A stretch of DNA of 64,000 nt from positions 5,234 through 69,233 of the forward strand of contig NZ_WXYN01000002.1 in the NCBI RefSeq assembly GCF_016881065.1. Direction: 5' to 3'. Shown piece by piece: positions 60,659 to 64,000 of this stretch. Source of the DNA: Planococcus soli. GTDB taxonomy: Bacteria > Bacillota > Bacilli > Bacillales_A > Planococcaceae. Position 1 is the first letter of the stretch. The number at the start of each line of letters is the position of its first letter. Both the position numbers and the translations under genes were made by a program. Below the pieces are notes generated by a model. It was not told the origin of the DNA. It saw nothing but the letters and a program-made list of their open reading frames with translations, and searched no databases.

Positions 60659-61750
60659 TTATTCATAAAGATCTTTATAGCGTTTCATGAACTTTCGGTC
60701 GATGCGCTGCTTGAGCTTCCAAGGAATGGTGCCGTGAAATTGCTGGGCACCATATGATAGGAAAGCCTCGCCTCCGCCTGTAGACAAAATGGAGACATAC
60801 CGTTTTTGCGGTGCAAACGACTGCAGTTTATCATTGGATAAGCTGTTTTTTAAATTTTTCCATAAGACAGGTCCTTGCCGCACTGCGTATACTCCGTTTT
60901 TGGCGAGTTCCGGATAGCGGTCTATGGTTATGCAATCGCCAGCCCCAAAAATCTCCGGCCATTGAACGCTTTGCAGGGTGTCGTTGACCAGCAAGAATCC
61001 ATCCCTATCTGTCGGCAAGTTTGAAGCGCTGAACAACTCGGCACTTTTCGGTCCCGTCAGCCACAACACATCCGATTGTGGATACGATTTGCCTGCACTG
61101 GTCGTTACGCTGACTTCATCAATTTCTTGGATGGAAACGTCACTGAAGAAGGTCAGGTTTTTTCGTACTGCTATGTCTTCGATTTTTTTCGAAGCAGATC
61201 TTCCTTGTCCGGCAAGCAGGGAAGTCGAACTGAATAACGCCAAGTTAGGAGGCAAGCCTTGTTGTTTTCTCCAAGCCAGAATTGAAAATGCCAATTCCAC
61301 CCCTGAAGCGCCGCCTCCGACAACTACAGGATGAGCGGATTCACGCGTCTGCATTAACTGTTCTGGAAAATGGTAATTGGGTTTGATGGAGCGCACATAA
61401 TTTCTTGCCGTTTCCGGAATATCGCTTCGGGACCCGATGTCAAAAGATGCTAAGTCATACAGGTATATTTTGCCTTCTGCTCCAACAAGTTCTTTGTCCT
61501 GAGCATGGACTGCAGCGATCGAATCTTCTATGAAGATTGCGCCCACTTTGCGGCAAAGCTTTTTCAAATCAATCCGAATGTCTTCGAGGCTGTACGCACC
61601 TTCGGTAAAGCCCGAAAACATCCCGGAATAGTATTGATATGGAGAAGGGGAGATCAGCAGAACACGCCAGTCTTCCGAGAAGCCGTCTTTCAACTGCTCC
61701 AGGCAATGTAAATGGGCATGCCCGCCTCCAACCAGCACAAGGGTCTTCAT
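60659..61750 (-). CDS. FAD-dependent pyridine nucleotide oxidoreductase
   Basis: 363 residues. LVLVGGGHAHLHCLEQL (FAD-binding, GxGxxH), VVVGGGASGVELAFSIL (NAD-binding) and IFGAGDCITIDRYPELAKNG. The GGGHAH start and length suggest the group close to the NADH dehydrogenase-like part fused to some selenophosphate synthases. Soluble or membrane-associated redox enzyme. It overlaps or abuts the CDP-alcohol transferase gene (16 nt), so they form an operon. Confidence 0.88.
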   Translation of the reverse strand: MKTLVLVGGGHAHLHCLEQLKDGFSEDWRVLLISPSPYQYYSGMFSGFTEGAYSLEDIRIDLKKLCRKVGAIFIEDSIAAVHAQDKELVGAEGKIYLYDLASFDIGSRSDIPETARNYVRSIKPNYHFPEQLMQTRESAHPVVVGGGASGVELAFSILAWRKQQGLPPNLALFSSTSLLAGQGRSASKKIEDIAVRKNLTFFSDVSIQEIDEVSVTTSAGKSYPQSDVLWLTGPKSAELFSASNLPTDRDGFLLVNDTLQSVQWPEIFGAGDCITIDRYPELAKNGVYAVRQGPVLWKNLKNSLSNDKLQSFAPQKRYVSILSTGGGEAFLSYGAQQFHGTIPWKLKQRIDRKFMKRYKDLYE

Positions 61751-61766
61751 TCCACTTCATTCCCTT

Positions 61767-62348
61767 CTATTTCAAAATCCGTCGGGCTTCAGCCATGCGC
61801 TGGCAAATGGTGACAAGCTGCACCGCGCAAAAGACCAGCGTAATGGCGGTTAAATACGTTGAAAAAACAATCATTAGGGTAAACAGTATAAAGCCTTCTG
61901 TTCGCTCAGCCAGTCCGGCTTGATAGTAGAAGGACTTCATGCCTTCTTTATCTGACAATGCACCTACCGTTAAGAATACGGTCATCGCGACAATGATGGA
62001 AACGCTCAATAGCAGCAAGGCCCACATCGATTCGGGAAAGCGGAAAGCCAGCCCCAAAATGACGCTGATTTCCACAAGGCGGTCAAAGCTGATATCAAGC
62101 AAAGTTCCCCACGAAGACGGTTTGGTTTTTCGTGCCATGGTTCCGTCGACAACATCCAAATAACCGGATAGCCAGAGAACCACGACGGCCCAGAACGGCT
62201 GATCCAAATATATAAAGAGACCGGATGACATCCCGATGACAAAGGCGATTTTTGTCACGCTATCAGCGGTAAAGCCCATTTTCAGCAATGCATCCGCTGT
62301 TTTTTCAACGACCGGTTGAACGTGCTTTCGTGCATGTGTATCCAACAT
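61767..62348 (-). CDS. CDP-alcohol phosphatidyltransferase
   Basis: 193 residues from the ATG 6 nt after AAGGTG; a GTG three codons earlier overlaps that signal. Signature DVVDGTMARKTKPSSWGTLL plus DISFD (D-x2-D-G-x2-A-R-x8-G-x3-D-x3-D) with about six membrane helices. It would transfer a phosphoalcohol from CDP-lipid or CDP-alcohol. Context with redox enzymes suggests a special lipid, unproven. Confidence 0.9.
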   Translation of the reverse strand: MLDTHARKHVQPVVEKTADALLKMGFTADSVTKIAFVIGMSSGLFIYLDQPFWAVVVLWLSGYLDVVDGTMARKTKPSSWGTLLDISFDRLVEISVILGLAFRFPESMWALLLLSVSIIVAMTVFLTVGALSDKEGMKSFYYQAGLAERTEGFILFTLMIVFSTYLTAITLVFCAVQLVTICQRMAEARRILK

Positions 62349-62541
62349 CAAATTCACCTTTTCATGTTCAAGATAATTTCAGTATATAATACGATCCCGC
62401 TGCTGACCCGTAATCCCACTCGAGCCATAAAATTGAGAATAATGCAGGGTAATCAAGAAGTTTCGAGGGTAATTAAGAGTAAGTCAATTGTGTTTTTTGT
62501 TAAGATGGACTTAATTCAGGAAAAGAAAGGAAATGGTAAAG

Positions 62542-64000
62542 ATGGTCAAAAAATATGATATCGCCATAATTGGAGCCGGTGCAGCTGGTCTGACAGCCGC
62601 TTTTACAGGAGCGGGGTTTTCCAAAAGCGTCGTGCTGATCGATAAGAATCTGCCAGGCGGAGAATGTACGTGGTCAGGCTGTATCCCAAGCAAGTCGTTG
62701 ATCAACATCGCAAAAGAAGTCCATCACGCCAAAAAATATACGCCAAATTTGGAAGTTGATACATCGGTTGTCCTAAAAGATATCCAGGACGTGATCCAAA
62801 AAGTATACGCGGGTGAATCTCCGGATGTGCTGAAAAAATCCGGCATCGATTTCATTAACGGCTACGCCAAATTTGTCGGACCGCATGCCGTAGAAGTGGA
62901 TGGCGAACGCATTGAAGCGAAAAAAATCATCCTTTCTACAGGCTCTTCTCCTATGGTTCCGCCTATCGACGGCTTAGATAACGTATCGTATTTAACGAAT
63001 GAGACCATTTTCACACAGAAATCTTTTCCAAAAACAATGACCATTCTTGGTGGAGGCGCAATTGGCGTAGAATTGAGCCAGGCGCTGAACCGCATCGGCG
63101 TCCAAGTGACGCTTGTCGAAAAATTCGAGCGGATCTTGCCAAAAGACGAGGAAGAAATGGTCTTAATGATTCAGCAGCGCCTGATCGACGAAGGCGTAAC
63201 CATCCATACAAGTGCCACCGCGGTTAAAGCTGAACAAAATGGCAGACAGATCAACTTAAAAATTGAGAAAGACGGCAACGAACAAACCATTTCGAGCGAA
63301 GGCCTATTGGTGGCACTCGGCCGCCAGGCAAATGTAAAAGGCTATAACCTTGAAGGCGTTGGCATTGAATTTGATTCGAAAAGCATTCAAGTGGACGATC
63401 ATTTAGAAACCACTGCCAAAGGCATTTATGCGATTGGCGACGTTGTCGGTCCTTACCAATTGTCGCATATGGCAAATGCTCAAGGAATCACGGCAACGCA
63501 AAACGCCATTTTGCCAATCAACCGAAAAATGGACTACGAGCATGTTACCTGGTGTACATACACCGACCCTGAACTGGGCAGATCGGGTATGTCCGAAGAA
63601 GAAGCGCGCGAAGAATACGGCGATTCCATTCGGGTATACGAACACGACTACGCGGATATTGACCGTGCCAATACGAAAAAAGACAGCATCGGCAAAGTGA
63701 AAATCATTCTGGATAAAAAAGGCTATATTTTAGGGGCAAGCATTCTGGGTGACCGAGCAGGTGAAATCATCAGCCAAATCCAGACCATCAAATCATTGCA
63801 CATCAACCTAGGCAAATTATCGGGCGTGATTCATCCTTATCCGACATACAGCGAAGTGCTTGTGAAAATCGGCAAGAAGGTTTATGTAGACAATCTATTA
63901 AATCAGCCAGTCGTCAAAACTTTCAACAAAGCAAAAGAGGGAGAGTTGCCGGCAGATAAAATCGCCATTTTTGGAGTGGCTGCTGCAGCTGGACTCGGCA
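62542..64000 (+). CDS. Mercuric reductase-like / dihydrolipoamide dehydrogenase-family oxidoreductase (5' part)
   Basis: At least 486 residues; the frame is open at the end of the window. IIGAGAAGLTAAFTGAG (FAD), the redox pair in GGECTWSGCIPSKSLI (C-x4-C), TILGGGAIGVELSQAL (NAD), YAIGDVVG and a HPYPTYSEVL end motif are all present. The chain goes on beyond the normal end (about residue 455) into a hydrophobic stretch (IAIFGVAAAAGLG), so a membrane segment may be fused. It lacks the mer-type N-terminal metal domain. Start: ATG at 62542 (11 nt after GAAAGG) or at 62533. Confidence 0.88.
   Translation, partial: MVKKYDIAIIGAGAAGLTAAFTGAGFSKSVVLIDKNLPGGECTWSGCIPSKSLINIAKEVHHAKKYTPNLEVDTSVVLKDIQDVIQKVYAGESPDVLKKSGIDFINGYAKFVGPHAVEVDGERIEAKKIILSTGSSPMVPPIDGLDNVSYLTNETIFTQKSFPKTMTILGGGAIGVELSQALNRIGVQVTLVEKFERILPKDEEEMVLMIQQRLIDEGVTIHTSATAVKAEQNGRQINLKIEKDGNEQTISSEGLLVALGRQANVKGYNLEGVGIEFDSKSIQVDDHLETTAKGIYAIGDVVGPYQLSHMANAQGITATQNAILPINRKMDYEHVTWCTYTDPELGRSGMSEEEAREEYGDSIRVYEHDYADIDRANTKKDSIGKVKIILDKKGYILGASILGDRAGEIISQIQTIKSLHINLGKLSGVIHPYPTYSEVLVKIGKKVYVDNLLNQPVVKTFNKAKEGELPADKIAIFGVAAAAGLG

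Noticed and set aside
62542-64000. Mercury resistance (merA)
   Set aside because: No N-terminal heavy-metal domain, no C-terminal Cys pair seen before the window end, and no merR or merT genes nearby.

Overview
The window looks like chromosome of a low-GC Gram-positive Bacillales bacterium, most likely Planococcaceae (Planococcus-like). The reasons are strong AGGAGG-type ribosome binding sites, frequent TTG/GTG starts, a T-box in front of a second prolyl-tRNA synthetase, a Listeria/Bacillus-type rifampicin phosphotransferase, a yndJ-type locus and sigma-W-like ECF promoters. The genus is inference; there is no rRNA or other marker gene.

Layout. 1-0.7 kb: 3' end of a flavin monooxygenase. 0.7-7.2 kb: a mosaic of small genes (RelE/Phd-type toxin-antitoxin pair, many small membrane proteins, a DUF3967-type plasmid gene killed by three in-frame stops). 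It is studded with four dif-like (XerC/XerD) sites and five copies of a near-perfect 32-40 bp palindrome lying at gene boundaries; this is the most unusual part of the window. 7.2-9.4 kb: MerR regulator and CPBP protease. 9.7-11.7 kb: secreted lamin-tail/endonuclease I nuclease. 12.1-17.2 kb: two-component system followed by an FtsX-type ABC exporter whose promoter carries phased 11-bp repeats. 17.3-20 kb: PLDc_N protein/ABC transporter operon under a perfect 36-bp palindrome, with a divergent regulator. 20.2-24 kb: WYL regulator plus DJ-1/PfpI protein, a decayed hydrolase, an IS3-family remnant and a fifth dif-like site. 24.3-31 kb: AlkD-like repair enzyme, lipoprotein, PNPOx-like protein, yiaA, rph, and a conserved two-copy structured intergenic element. 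31.2-38.4 kb: frameshifted cardiolipin synthase, VOC protein, hydrolases (one frameshifted in an A-run), lipoprotein, CPCC protein, universal stress protein. 38.6-46.6 kb: GNAT acetyltransferases, SDR, T-box proS, HEAT-repeat protein, histidine phosphatase. 46.7-52.4 kb: TetR/MFS pair sharing a 21-bp operator, and the three-gene yndJ locus. 52.5-60.6 kb: methyltransferase, Nudix, phosphotransferase, GNATs, another frameshifted hydrolase, DUF5996 protein and lipoproteins. 60.7-64 kb: FAD oxidoreductase and CDP-alcohol phosphatidyltransferase divergent from a mercuric-reductase-like enzyme that runs off the end.

Most genes stand alone or in pairs between intrinsic terminators, as in an accessory or stress-response region. 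Clear functional units are the toxin-antitoxin pair, two-component system plus exporter, PLDc_N/ABC operon, TetR plus MFS, yndJ locus, T-box plus proS and the terminal redox/lipid cluster. Several genes are visibly decaying (DUF3967 gene, two hydrolases, cls, SRPBCC fragment, IS3 end). All assignments were made by reading the sequence; no database search was run.
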